In this document: piece after piece, positions 15,963 to 24,609 of the stretch
Layout of the letters: each line of letters starts with the position of its first letter
Position numbering within the stretch: position 1 is the first letter of the stretch
DNA from: CAZGQY01 sp964528035
GTDB lineage: Bacteria > Pseudomonadota > Gammaproteobacteria > Methylococcales > UBA1147
DNA: 32,328 nucleotides
Assembly: GCA_964528035.1 (NCBI GenBank)
Contig: CAZGQY010000024.1
Location: 1-32,328 of the forward strand
Reading direction: 5' to 3'
Notes under the pieces: generated by a model
What the model saw: the letters and a program-made list of their open reading frames with translations, nothing else
Told to the model about the DNA's origin: nothing
The model's database searches: none
Program-made: the position numbers and the translations under genes

Positions 15963-17473
15963 CTTTTAACTTTACGCAAATCCTGTGGAATTGTAACTCG
16001 AAAAAAAGCACCCGATTTCCCAGCACGAGGGTCTTTAATTTCAATAGAACCATGATGCACTACAATACATTCATTCACAATCGCTAAGCCCAGTCCGCTT
16101 CCTTTAATTCCGATTTTTCTGGCTCTGTGACCACGATAAAAAAGATCAAATACTTTTTTTCGTTCTTCAATATCAATACCTGGGCCGTCATCTTCTATAT
16201 CGAGTTGAACAGACTCTGCTTGCTGGGTTAGTGAGATTTTTATTTCTCCTCCTTTGTGACAATATTTAACTGCATTCGACAATAAATTATCAAAGATAAT
16301 CCTGAATTTTTCAGTTATACCATATATTTTAACCGGTTCTACTCGTAGGATTATATTAATATCGTTTGCTTTTAAATTAATTTGATATTCCTGAATTACT
16401 GCACCTAACAAGCGACGCAAATCGATATTCTCACGAGTAAACTCTCCCATTTGTGATTGTAATTGACTGAAATCAAGTAAGTCCTCAATAAGGTTATCTA
16501 ATTTAGTACTGCTACTGTCAAGAATACCCACTATGTCGGTTTGTTCGGCGTTTAGTTCACCAACGACTTCGTCTGCCAATAATCCAATTCCTTCGTTTAT
16601 TGCCGCTAAAGGAGTTTTTAATTCATGTGACACATTGCGTAAAAATCTTTGCTTATCTTCTTCCAGTTGTTTTAATCGCTGACGTAGCCAATTTAATCGA
16701 CCACCCAAATATTCGAAATCCCGAGTTCCGCGCACCTGAATTGGTGTTTCAAAATCCCCCCGTCCTAGTCCACGTATTGCTTTATCCAGTTGCCTGATAG
16801 GGCGAATAATCAGATAAACAAAAACAACAAACAGAAAAATAGATATCGGTAGTAATACGCTTGATTGCGCAACAATGTTTTTCTTTAGTTCTTCAAACGA
16901 ACTGTCAAGATGATTAACTTCTTCTCTGACAAGTGACGCACTTTGCTCGGCCAGGCCATGAACCAGTTTGTTTAATTTTTTAAACCGATGCGATATTGAA
17001 TCCTGTTTTGCGTAGAGTGGTTGGTATTTTTCTTCTTCATCGAGATCGCCAGAGTCAATGATACTCGCTTCCACCAGAACCATTTCCCTATATACTTCAA
17101 ATTCTTCTGCAGCAAGTTCCTTCATGGAGCGCCACAAATCATCCTGTCCCACTAAATCCATCAATCCGTGAATAGACGCTACAAATTCGTCGTGACCAAG
17201 TTCGTAGGCATTGAAAAAGACAGGATCTTCCAGAACAAAATATTGTCTTGCGCTGCGCTCCATTTCATTGAGTTTTTCGAGCAAAATTTGGCTCTGCCTG
17301 GTGACGTTTACAGCACGATAGACCGTTATTCGACTGACTCTAGTCAATGTATCCATCGAATAAACAGCGGAATACAGTGCGACAAGGAGTGGAAAAATAG
17401 CCAGAGTTAAGCCAAGAACTACAAATCTGCGCAGTGATGGTGGTTGGAATAAATTGCGCAATTTAGAAGGCAT
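15959..17473 (-). CDS. glrK: GlrK/QseE-type sensor histidine kinase
   Basis: With the start at 17473 the protein has 504 residues. The open frame extends to a GTG at 17566, but the downstream ATG places MPSKLRNLFQPPSLRRF directly before the first membrane helix, as in E. coli GlrK. Two membrane segments (about 17-39 and 204-224 from this start) enclose a roughly 165-residue periplasmic helical sensor. HAMP comes next, then the H-box FLRNVSHELKTPLAAIN with the phospho-accepting His (H283), the N-box FDNLLSNAVKY, G1 DIEDDGPGID and G2 GSGLGLAIVNEC. It should phosphorylate the GlrR-type regulator. It overlaps the lipoprotein gene by ATGA. The start choice is uncertain because neither start has a good Shine-Dalgarno sequence. 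Confidence 0.9.
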   Translation of the reverse strand: MPSKLRNLFQPPSLRRFVVLGLTLAIFPLLVALYSAVYSMDTLTRVSRITVYRAVNVTRQSQILLEKLNEMERSARQYFVLEDPVFFNAYELGHDEFVASIHGLMDLVGQDDLWRSMKELAAEEFEVYREMVLVEASIIDSGDLDEEEKYQPLYAKQDSISHRFKKLNKLVHGLAEQSASLVREEVNHLDSSFEELKKNIVAQSSVLLPISIFLFVVFVYLIIRPIRQLDKAIRGLGRGDFETPIQVRGTRDFEYLGGRLNWLRQRLKQLEEDKQRFLRNVSHELKTPLAAINEGIGLLADEVVGELNAEQTDIVGILDSSSTKLDNLIEDLLDFSQLQSQMGEFTRENIDLRRLLGAVIQEYQINLKANDINIILRVEPVKIYGITEKFRIIFDNLLSNAVKYCHKGGEIKISLTQQAESVQLDIEDDGPGIDIEERKKVFDLFYRGHRARKIGIKGSGLGLAIVNECIVVHHGSIEIKDPRAGKSGAFFRVTIPQDLRKVKR

Positions 17474-17597
17474 AATCAGATTAATGAATTTTGATAATTT
17501 ATAATATACCGCTTTGAGTTGGTCGTCGGACACTATCGTTCCAAATAACAATCCAAACCCCGCCACGAGTGTTACTCTTGAAAAAAGAATAACATCG

Positions 17598-17626
17598 ATT
17601 ATAGGTCTTGCCGCAAGAAACCTTGT
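17598..17626 (-). promoter_or_regulatory. Candidate promoter and palindromic operator of the kinase operon
   Basis: On the minus strand a TATAAT (17603 to 17598) has a weak -35, ACAAGG (17626 to 17621), at 17-bp spacing. The spacer contains the perfect palindrome TCTTGCCGCAAGA (17606-17618), six bases per arm, in a typical repressor position. The arrangement is visible in the sequence, but function is inferred. Confidence 0.35.
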
Positions 17627-17642
17627 TTAAATAAAATTTCTT

Positions 17643-17804
17643 AGGAGCGAGGTTTTAATAATATGCGAAAGAATGACGCAGGATTATTGTTTGTCTTGAA
17701 GGCGAAGCAACAGGCGCATAGCAGGGCTACGCAACTGTTGCTACAACGCAGAAGACGGACAATAAGACCAGTCAAGATTCGTATATTATTGAATCCTCGC
17801 TCCT
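17643..17804. repeat. 162-bp near-complete palindrome (hairpin element)
   Basis: The whole interval folds on itself. The outer arms AGGAGCGAGG (17643-17652) and CCTCGCTCCT (17795-17804) pair perfectly. Next AATAATAT pairs with ATATTATT, ATTATTGT with ACAATAA, GTCTT with AAGAC, and AGCAACAG with CTGTTGCT. The apex is GCATAGC-AGG-GCTACGC. Both arms are about 80 bp and collinear with few gaps. There is no ORF. It starts 14 bp after the epmA stop, so it may serve as a terminator or mRNA stabiliser for efp/epmA-strand transcripts. Its size and tidy ends look more like a palindromic miniature repeat than a simple terminator. Confidence 0.85.
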
Positions 17805-17818
17805 TTGAGACTTAGGTT

Positions 17819-18802
17819 TCATGCTCGGTTGACAGAAAAACTCAGCACTTGTTCGATTGAATCGGCTCCGGCCATCAACATTAATAATCGGTCTAATCCA
17901 AGCGCGATACCGGAACAATCAGGAAGTCCTGCAATCAATCCGGCAATAAACTTAAGATCTTTTGGTGGTATTCGTTGACCTCTGGATTTTCGCATGGCTA
18001 AATCTTGGTCTAAGCGTGAGCTCTGTTCCTGCGGGTCTGCCAATTCGTGGAATCCATTTGCCAGTTCCACTCCGTGTAGAAATATTTCAAAGCGTTCAGC
18101 AACATTGAATACGCCTCGCTTTATGCGCGCAAGCGCAGCCTGTTCAGGTGGATAATCAAAAACCAGAGACAATCGGTTTTTACCCAAAGAGGGTTGGACA
18201 CAATGGCTGAATAAAAATTCCTGCCAGAGTGTTAGATTATTGCCACATAGACTGTTGGCCTCAACCATTCCCTTTTGTTGCGCGAAATTGGAAAAATCAG
18301 AAATTTCACAGACTAGAGGGTTGAGGCCACAATAACGTTCAAATGCTTGAGTGTAACTAATAGATTCTGTAGGGTCTAAGGTCAAAGAAGACAATAATAC
18401 TTGCAATAAGCGATCGGCATCTTGCATTAAATCGTCTAGTTTATATCCTACACGGTACCATTCAAGGATAGTAAATTCAGGATTATGAAAACGGCCAGCC
18501 TCTCCGTTTCTAAATGCTTTACAGATCTGATAGATAGACCCGCTTCCAGCAGCCAGCATTCGTTTCATTGCGAACTCAGGCGATGTTTGCAGATACAGTT
18601 GCTGATATTGCTCTGACCCGGTGTAGTTCAGGGAAGTGGAAAAATACTCCAGGGCCGGATCTGTTCCAACGGCATGCCTGAGTAATGGTGTTTCCACTTC
18701 TAATACCTTTTCCTGCTGGAAATAGTCTCGAATTGTGGATAACATCCTGGCTCTTTCTATTAATAACGCGTGGCTGCAGTCAGGGGGCCAATCGGTACTC
18801 AT
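17819..18802 (-). CDS. epmA: EpmA, EF-P (R)-beta-lysine ligase
   Basis: A 327-aa class II lysyl-tRNA-synthetase-like enzyme lacking the anticodon-binding domain, the size of E. coli EpmA (PoxA/GenX, 325 aa). Class II motifs include VLEVETPLLRHAVGTDPALE, LQTSPEFAMKRML, the motif 2 stretch FRNGEAGRFHNPEFTILEWY and motif 3 GIALGLDRLLML. It activates (R)-beta-lysine with ATP and joins it to Lys34 of elongation factor P. The context agrees: efp lies just upstream on the same strand and epmB, which makes the beta-lysine, is divergent beyond it. The start at 18802 gives the expected N-terminus. Confidence 0.96.
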   Translation of the reverse strand: MSTDWPPDCSHALLIERARMLSTIRDYFQQEKVLEVETPLLRHAVGTDPALEYFSTSLNYTGSEQYQQLYLQTSPEFAMKRMLAAGSGSIYQICKAFRNGEAGRFHNPEFTILEWYRVGYKLDDLMQDADRLLQVLLSSLTLDPTESISYTQAFERYCGLNPLVCEISDFSNFAQQKGMVEANSLCGNNLTLWQEFLFSHCVQPSLGKNRLSLVFDYPPEQAALARIKRGVFNVAERFEIFLHGVELANGFHELADPQEQSSRLDQDLAMRKSRGQRIPPKDLKFIAGLIAGLPDCSGIALGLDRLLMLMAGADSIEQVLSFSVNRA

Positions 18803-18929
18803 AAAGTGTACCTTTTATAACGGCAGTTGTAGAGGAGATTGATTGAATCGTCAACAATCAATGATTTACCCCCGCTCAAACCAGATCTATTAAGTGCAGG
18901 CATTCAATACAGCTTTCTATGTAATACTC

Positions 18930-19499
18930 TCAGTCTTTAACCCGTCCCACATATTCTCCCTTACGCGTATCGACCCTAATTATTTCTTCAGTTTGTACGA
19001 ATAAAGGAACACGTACCACTGCGCCGGTTTCCAGAGTAGCAGGCTTGCCACCACCACCGGATGTATCGCCCCGAACGCCGGGGTCGGTCTCTGTAATCCG
19101 CAGTTCCACGAAGTTTGGCGGCGTTACTGACAAAGGACTATTGTTCCATAAGGTCACCGTACAGATGTCCTGTTCTTTTAGCCATTTGATCGCATCGGTA
19201 ACAGCGTTAGCATCGGCTGAATGTTGTTCGAAAGTATCTTCAACCATGAAATGCCAGAATTCTCCATCACTGTACAGATACTGCATATCGCATTCGACAA
19301 CATCAGCGCCTTCGATAGATTCCCCCGATTTAAAGGTTCTTTCAATCACCCGGCCATTTTTTAAATTGCGGAATTTGACGCGACTGAATGCCTGTCCTTT
19401 GCCTGGTTTCACAAATTCATTTTCTAAAATTGAGCAAGGATCGCCATCCAGCATGACCTTTAAACCGCCCTTGAATTCGTTGGTGCTGTAGTTCGCCAT
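18930..19499 (-). CDS. efp: Elongation factor P
   Basis: A 189-aa three-domain EF-P of normal length (188 aa in E. coli). It starts MANYSTNEFKGGLKVMLDGD and carries the modification loop FVKPGKGQAF with Lys34, the beta-lysylation site. The C-terminal OB-like domain contains ETDPGVRGDTSGGGGKPATL, the EF-P signature. EF-P enters the ribosomal E site and relieves stalling at consecutive prolines. Lysine rather than arginine at position 34 fits the EpmA/EpmB pathway whose genes flank it, and not the EarP rhamnosylation pathway. It precedes epmA by 127 bp on the same strand. Confidence 0.98.
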   Translation of the reverse strand: MANYSTNEFKGGLKVMLDGDPCSILENEFVKPGKGQAFSRVKFRNLKNGRVIERTFKSGESIEGADVVECDMQYLYSDGEFWHFMVEDTFEQHSADANAVTDAIKWLKEQDICTVTLWNNSPLSVTPPNFVELRITETDPGVRGDTSGGGGKPATLETGAVVRVPLFVQTEEIIRVDTRKGEYVGRVKD

Positions 19500-19538
19500 T
19501 TAGACCTCATATACAAGTACTGTTAGATTCAGCAATTC

Positions 19539-19546
19539 ATTATAAT
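19539..19546. promoter_or_regulatory. Shared palindromic -10 region between efp and epmB
   Basis: ATTATAAT in the 85-bp divergent spacer contains TATAAT on both strands: 19541-19546 toward epmB, and 19544-19539 toward efp. Both are about 40 bases from their start codons. The -35 matches are weak (TACTGT for epmB, TTTCTA for efp). Overlapping divergent promoters that could be mutually exclusive are inferred, not shown. Confidence 0.35.
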
Positions 19547-19584
19547 GAAGGTTTTCTCTGATAGAAACCAGTCTCCATTACCTA

Positions 19585-20586
19585 ATGAGTGAATTCATCC
19601 ATAAGTCCACGGGTTACAGATCTTCATGGCAACAAGAGCTTGGCCAGTCTTTTGTCAATGCCGAATCCTTAATGGTTCATCTTGAATTGGAAAAAATATT
19701 GGCTGCTCCAAAGCAAACACTTATGTTTCCTCTTAGAGTAACCCGAGCATTTGCTTCCAGAATGGAAAAAGCGAATATCAATGATCCTTTGCTGCGTCAG
19801 GTTTTACCGTTAAACGAAGAATTGACAGTTGCTCCAGGATTTACCGATAACCCGGTGGGTGATCTTGAGGCAGCGGCTGTACCGGGTGTACTGCATAAAT
19901 ACTCTGGCCGAGCATTACTCATAACCACTGGCCATTGTGCAATTAACTGCAGGTACTGTTTTAGAAAGAATTTCCCCTATTCCAATCACTCGGTCAATCC
20001 TGGTAAACTAGCTGTGGCATTACGTTATATTGAATCTCAACCCGATATTTTTGAAATTATATTGAGTGGTGGCGATCCCCTGGTTTTATCCAATGGAAAG
20101 ATTCTGGAATTAATTAGTCAAATAGAAGCAATTCCACATATATCTCGATTACGTATCCATTCCAGAGTGCCAGTGGTATTACCCTCAAGAATTGATAGTG
20201 AACTGTTAACCGGATTATCGTTATCCAGGCTAAAACCTGTTATCGTTGTGCATATCAATCACCCGAACGAAATTGATCAATCTGTAGTCGACAAGATTTC
20301 GTTAATTCGCAGTTATTTTATCCCGGTGTTTAATCAGGCGGTGTTGTTAAAAGGTGTAAATGACAGTGTTGAGACTCTAACTGAGTTGTTCGAAAAGGCG
20401 TTTGATTCAGGGATATTTCCTTATTACCTGCATATGTTGGATAAGTCTACTGGTAATACTCATTTTGAAGTCACTGAAAAGTATTGTAATGAATTACAGG
20501 AAAATTTAAGAAAAAACACGCCGGGTTATTTGTTACCCCGATTTGTTCGCGAACAAGCAGACCTACCTTATAAATTGCCCATTTAG
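19585..20586 (+). CDS. epmB: EpmB, lysine 2,3-aminomutase for EF-P beta-lysylation
   Basis: A 333-aa radical-SAM enzyme of the lysine 2,3-aminomutase family, compact like E. coli EpmB (YjeK, 342 aa). The cluster motif is C118-C122-C125 in GHCAINCRYCFRKNFPY. Further landmarks are ILSGGDPLVLSN, LRIHSRVPVVLPSRI and the PLP-lysine region YYLHMLDKSTGNTHFEV. It converts (S)-alpha-lysine to (R)-beta-lysine, which EpmA attaches to EF-P. The gene diverges from efp with an 85-bp spacer. No epmC hydroxylase gene is seen nearby. Confidence 0.96.
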   Translation: MSEFIHKSTGYRSSWQQELGQSFVNAESLMVHLELEKILAAPKQTLMFPLRVTRAFASRMEKANINDPLLRQVLPLNEELTVAPGFTDNPVGDLEAAAVPGVLHKYSGRALLITTGHCAINCRYCFRKNFPYSNHSVNPGKLAVALRYIESQPDIFEIILSGGDPLVLSNGKILELISQIEAIPHISRLRIHSRVPVVLPSRIDSELLTGLSLSRLKPVIVVHINHPNEIDQSVVDKISLIRSYFIPVFNQAVLLKGVNDSVETLTELFEKAFDSGIFPYYLHMLDKSTGNTHFEVTEKYCNELQENLRKNTPGYLLPRFVREQADLPYKLPI

Positions 20587-21114
20587 AATGGCTTTGGAGA
20601 ATAGTGCTCCCATCACTCTATAAATGAACTTACAACTTCTTCTTCTGATAGATTCAATTTTCGGACAGCCTGCTAATGCTTCTTCAATCGAGTACTGACG
20701 AATATATCCACCGACAATCAGTCACCTGCCTGGTGGCATTCGTTTGACACGCGCACCTAATTCGGCGCTCGTATACTAAAGCGCCGACCATTTTACGACG
20801 GAATCTATCACCCATTAAAACCTAAAAGCACGACTGGTATTTGCACCATACTCGACTAAACTTATTACTAATTTAGCGACATTACGATAAATCAACCGCA
20901 CGCGAAATAGGCGTATTCGTAGTTATTTTTCCAAGGTGAAAGACGTGTTACGACTCTTGATACGTTTCAGCTGATAGATTTTGTCGAAGTCGACTGGAAC
21001 ACTTCCAAGTTATAGATCTTGGCAATGACACCACATTACAATTCCATAGGGCTTCACTTAAGGTGCTTTAGATAGCAAGCCAGTGGATTAGAAATTAACT
21101 CACATGGCTGCATC
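20587..21114. other. 528-bp gene-free spacer after epmB
   Basis: No convincing coding frame is seen on either strand. A minus-strand frame of about 50 codons near 20590-20745 contains the string IRQYSIEEALAGCPKIES but matches nothing recognised. The only clear structure is the hairpin at 20762-20787. The promoter of the 562-aa gene should lie in the last 100 bases, but no strong -10/-35 pair stands out. Confidence 0.5.
20762..20787 (+). terminator. Perfect 8-bp GC-rich hairpin, possible terminator
   Basis: TCGGCGCT (20762-20769) and AGCGCCGA (20780-20787) form a perfect stem around a 10-base loop and are followed by CCATTTT. The stem is stable, but the U tract is short and epmB ends 175 bases earlier. 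It could be a terminator on either strand or another structured element. Confidence 0.35.
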
Positions 21115-22803
21115 ATGGTAATAGAAAAATCTGTAGCAAATCAGACAAGCAAGACATTAGGTATTCCATTTGAGTTAGAGCCATCGGCTGTTTCTGCGTG
21201 GCTGGACAAGCTGCCGGATGACGATAAAATGGAATCATCCAAAAGCGTATATTCGACTCTGCAATCCCTAAACCGGCTCGATATTGATATAGGGCTGCGC
21301 TTTCAGATTTTGGAATTATTCAGACCGGTTTTAATCATACAGTCAGCTTATCTGGAATCATACATCACAGTTTCGGAATTTCCTTTACCGAGGAAGCTCC
21401 GGAAAATTGCCAAGCTTACTTCTAAATTGCATTCTGAACTGGCAACCGGGTATAAAATTATCGCCGGGAATTCGATGTTAGAAGAATTTTCAACTTTCGA
21501 ACAGGCGAGCGTCATCCATCGTGCCTTGCAATCGATTAGCCATTCGTTACTGCGTATTTCGCAGATGTCGGAACCTCATTCTCCGAAGTTATGGAGCATG
21601 GTGAAATCTTTTTACCGACAAGCCAGAGAATACAACTTACTAGATATTGTCGTCCATGATGACATGGCGAGCGCATCAAATGAATCGACAATTAGTAATG
21701 TTGTTATAAAAACTGCTTTGTTTTCAGTTTCGAATCCATACAGTTACACTCAAACCGAAATGGATAGCTTGTTTCGCTTGTTGGAACTATCATCTGAGGA
21801 TCTCGATTTGCAGCAGCAAGATTTTGAAACCGAAGGGTCTGGTACTGTTGTTATTAATCTCAATGATGCAAATTCGCCAGCTTTAGGTGTAAATAAATAC
21901 GATATCAGGGATGATTTTATACTGCATATCAAGCTGGAAAAGATGTTTGAAAAAATTTCTGCCATTAGATCTTCGTCAAAGTGTGTAAATGAAGATTTCG
22001 GGGAAAAGTCGCTTTCCCGTTTGATGCATCATTTGGGCAAGCCTGATAGTCCTGACACCTCAAATGTTATAGAGAATACAGAAATATCTGTAGGTATGGA
22101 CGAAATTGTGTCATCCCTATGTGTGGAAACGGCTCTGGAGCCTGTTCAGAGAGAGAATGCCACTTCAGATTGGATCAATTCTCCCGATTTTGAATTGATT
22201 CCTCTGGATAACCTAAAAATGGCACAATCTCGCCTTACAAATGGCGCTCGTTCTGCATCACCGTCAGTACGCAAAAAAACTAACGTGAATCTATACCAGA
22301 AGACGGCAGCAGAAGAAATTTGGGGGAAAAAGAAATCCCGAAATAAAGAATCTAATCGTATTTTGTGCGATGTTCTGATTTCCGGACTGGCCAATCACAT
22401 ACTGGTTGAACTCGATACGAATGATTTTCCGATTGGAGAAATTATTGCCTGTAATGATCCAAGAGTTCCGCTCCAATTGGGTATAACACGGTGGAAACAG
22501 CCAACATCGAACGAGCGTTTTATCTATTACGGCGTAGAAAAATTAGCTGAAAATTATTCACTGGTTGATGTATTTTTAGATACTAAAAAATACAGGAACT
22601 CATTGTTATTACAAACTTCGGAAAACCAAAGAATTCGATATAGTATTCTCCTCCCTGCCGGAAAATATCGTTCTGGCGCACGGATGACAGTCAAGCAATC
22701 GGTCAAAACGATTAATTTCAAACTGGAAATGTTACTGGAAATTAGCCCGAGTTTCTGTCACTATTCACTCGTTATCTGCAAACCCTTGGTTTCAGGGTCT
22801 TAG
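21115..22803 (+). CDS. Unknown 562-aa cytoplasmic protein upstream of the FimX-like gene
   Basis: A 562-aa protein without signal peptide or membrane helices. The first 210 residues look alpha-helical (LQSLNRLDIDIGLRFQILEL, IAKLTSKLHSELATGYKIIA). The middle is low in motifs. The last 120 residues (SGLANHILVELDTNDFPIGE onward, to HYSLVICKPLVSG) look like beta strands, possibly a PilZ-like or other small barrel, but no canonical PilZ RxxxR and DxSxxG motifs are seen. It ends 20 bp before the degenerate GGDEF-EAL gene and is probably cotranscribed with it. A similar order, with a hypothetical gene before fimX, exists in Pseudomonas (PA4958-fimX, from memory). A partner role in c-di-GMP signalling is therefore inferred. 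The start has no clear Shine-Dalgarno sequence. Confidence 0.75.
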   Translation: MVIEKSVANQTSKTLGIPFELEPSAVSAWLDKLPDDDKMESSKSVYSTLQSLNRLDIDIGLRFQILELFRPVLIIQSAYLESYITVSEFPLPRKLRKIAKLTSKLHSELATGYKIIAGNSMLEEFSTFEQASVIHRALQSISHSLLRISQMSEPHSPKLWSMVKSFYRQAREYNLLDIVVHDDMASASNESTISNVVIKTALFSVSNPYSYTQTEMDSLFRLLELSSEDLDLQQQDFETEGSGTVVINLNDANSPALGVNKYDIRDDFILHIKLEKMFEKISAIRSSSKCVNEDFGEKSLSRLMHHLGKPDSPDTSNVIENTEISVGMDEIVSSLCVETALEPVQRENATSDWINSPDFELIPLDNLKMAQSRLTNGARSASPSVRKKTNVNLYQKTAAEEIWGKKKSRNKESNRILCDVLISGLANHILVELDTNDFPIGEIIACNDPRVPLQLGITRWKQPTSNERFIYYGVEKLAENYSLVDVFLDTKKYRNSLLLQTSENQRIRYSILLPAGKYRSGARMTVKQSVKTINFKLEMLLEISPSFCHYSLVICKPLVSGS

Positions 22804-22823
22804 CCTGCAAAAAATAAAACGGA

Positions 22824-24584
22824 TTGAAAAAAGATTTAATCAAAAACCAGCTTATCGTATACATTGTCGATATAGGCAACAGTCATCTTAAATCGCTTCA
22901 GCACTATTTTGATGATACCGCATTGCCAGTGTCTATAGTGTCGACTTCTATGGAAGAAGTTGGTAATGAAGCAAAGCAAGACTCTTCACTTTTATTGATC
23001 GATGCTGATCTTTTTGGTGGGTCGCAAATTAATTTCAATGATCACACCAGGGCTTCTATTTCGAAGATACCCTGCATCGGATTATTTGCGATAGAATCGC
23101 CGGACCCTTCGGTAATCTCCGCTCACGTGAATTTGCGTGATCTGATACATCAAACCAATTCAAAGCAAATTGTTTTCGCAGTAGTGCGCGAAATAAATAC
23201 ACTGATTCTTGAAAAAGAATTAAAACGTAAAAACTCTTTGCTTAAAGCAACGGGTAAATCGGAGCTGTTGAAGTTTCCTAAAAAAAATCCGGAGATTCTC
23301 AACGATAGCAGATTGCAGAAAATAGCACCAAGTTACATCCTGAATCGAGAAGAATTCCTTCTGTATCTCGATGAGCAAGTCTATTTGCTTAACCAAAATG
23401 AACACGTGGCGCTTGCGCTCATTGAGATTGACCACTACAAATCAGCCCCGGAATCAGGAGACGAGTTTCAATCTCGTTATATGTCTATCGTGGCGAATAT
23501 TATACTGTCAAGATGCTCACCGTCCGACATTATCGGTAATTTTAGTAGTAATGTGTTCGCACTTTTTTCTACCCGATATTCTCCCAAAACCGTTGCTCCG
23601 TTTGCCGAACACCTTAGGTACACCATCGCCGAGAGTCTGGTCGAAGATGAATCTCAATTTTTTCAATTGAAGTGCAGTATCGGTATTTGTTTTTGGTCGA
23701 CCCATATTGCAAATACCAAGGAACTTGTTGCTCGGACTCAACAAGCCTGTGTCAAAGCTAAAATGGGTGACGGAAATCAGGTTCAAATTTACCAAACTCT
23801 GGCCACTTCCTTTGATGTTTTGGAAGAACAATCCAAGTATAAAGACCAAATAAGTGCTGCATTAAAGGAAAATCGGTTCCGACTTGTTTATCAGCCGATC
23901 GTAAACTTAAAACAATATGGCGAAGAAAACTATGCGATTCTACTACGTATGATAGATCGCAGCGGCAAAAATCTGTCACCGGATCGCTTCCTTCCCATTG
24001 CGGAAAACACGGGTTTGATAAGCTATATCGATCAGTGGGTCATACAACAAACCGTTGAACTCGCTAAACGTTCTGTCAAACAGAAAAAAAAGCGAAATTT
24101 TTTTCTGAAAGTATCCGGCTATTCGCTAAATAGTGAAAAACTCATGAAATGCCTGGTTTACTATTTGAAAACAGCGAAAATAGATGGGTATTTATTGGTA
24201 TTTCAAATCGACTATTCACAGTTTATAAATTACCCGGACAGAGTGAAACTTTTCATAGACCAAGTTTCCAGTCTTAACTGTCGAATAGCCTTCGATCACT
24301 TTGGATTTGGTGCATTCTCCGTTGACGAACTCAGAGAATTACCCGTAGACTTCATAAAAATTGACGGTACCTTTTCCCGTGGTCTGCAAGGTAAACCGGC
24401 ACATGTAAAAACTATCGAAAAGATTCAACTGGCCGCGCAGACCTGTAATATAAAAACAATCGCAAAATCAGTGGAAAATGCCGATACCCTGGCTATGCTC
24501 TGGAATCTCGAGGTTGATGCTGTTCAGGGATATTTTATACAGGAACCGAATGACAATATGCGATTTGATTTTACGGCAGTGTAG
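22824..24584 (+). CDS. FimX-like degenerate GGDEF-EAL c-di-GMP receptor
   Basis: A 586-aa protein from a TTG start; an in-frame TAA at 22815-22817 leaves no upstream alternative. Residues 8-125 look receiver-like (LIVYIVDIGNSHLKSLQHYF), 170-325 form a GGDEF fold and 340-580 an EAL fold. The GGDEF signature is replaced by SSNVF (241-245). In the EAL domain, EAL is AIL (371-373), the Asn motif reads LKVSGYS, the metal Glu is Q461, and DDFG is DHFG (491-494). K512 and QGYFIQEP (568-575) remain. Neither cyclase nor phosphodiesterase activity is expected. Such proteins (FimX of Pseudomonas and Xanthomonas) bind c-di-GMP and control type IV pili or motility. The TAG stop lies inside a mobile-element terminal repeat. 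Confidence 0.85.
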   Translation: MKKDLIKNQLIVYIVDIGNSHLKSLQHYFDDTALPVSIVSTSMEEVGNEAKQDSSLLLIDADLFGGSQINFNDHTRASISKIPCIGLFAIESPDPSVISAHVNLRDLIHQTNSKQIVFAVVREINTLILEKELKRKNSLLKATGKSELLKFPKKNPEILNDSRLQKIAPSYILNREEFLLYLDEQVYLLNQNEHVALALIEIDHYKSAPESGDEFQSRYMSIVANIILSRCSPSDIIGNFSSNVFALFSTRYSPKTVAPFAEHLRYTIAESLVEDESQFFQLKCSIGICFWSTHIANTKELVARTQQACVKAKMGDGNQVQIYQTLATSFDVLEEQSKYKDQISAALKENRFRLVYQPIVNLKQYGEENYAILLRMIDRSGKNLSPDRFLPIAENTGLISYIDQWVIQQTVELAKRSVKQKKKRNFFLKVSGYSLNSEKLMKCLVYYLKTAKIDGYLLVFQIDYSQFINYPDRVKLFIDQVSSLNCRIAFDHFGFGAFSVDELRELPVDFIKIDGTFSRGLQGKPAHVKTIEKIQLAAQTCNIKTIAKSVENADTLAMLWNLEVDAVQGYFIQEPNDNMRFDFTAV

Positions 24585-24600
24585 TACTCCTTCACACTTG
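24582..24600 (+). repeat. Terminal repeat of a decayed mobile element, copy 1
   Basis: TAGTACTCCTTCACACTTG differs at one base from TAGTACTCCGTCACACTTG at 32279-32297. Similarity continues for about 12 further bases (ATTGGTGACTATT against ATTGACGATT, with a gap). Its first three bases are the stop codon of the FimX-like gene. It probably marks one end of an insertion element whose coding remnant follows on the minus strand. Confidence 0.6.
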
Positions 24601-24609
24601 AATTGGTGA

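Noticed and set aside
20590..20745. Minus-strand frame of about 50 codons after epmB
   Set aside because: The string looks protein-like but is short, has no start or family match, and overlaps the epmB 3' end; it is only mentioned in the spacer entry.
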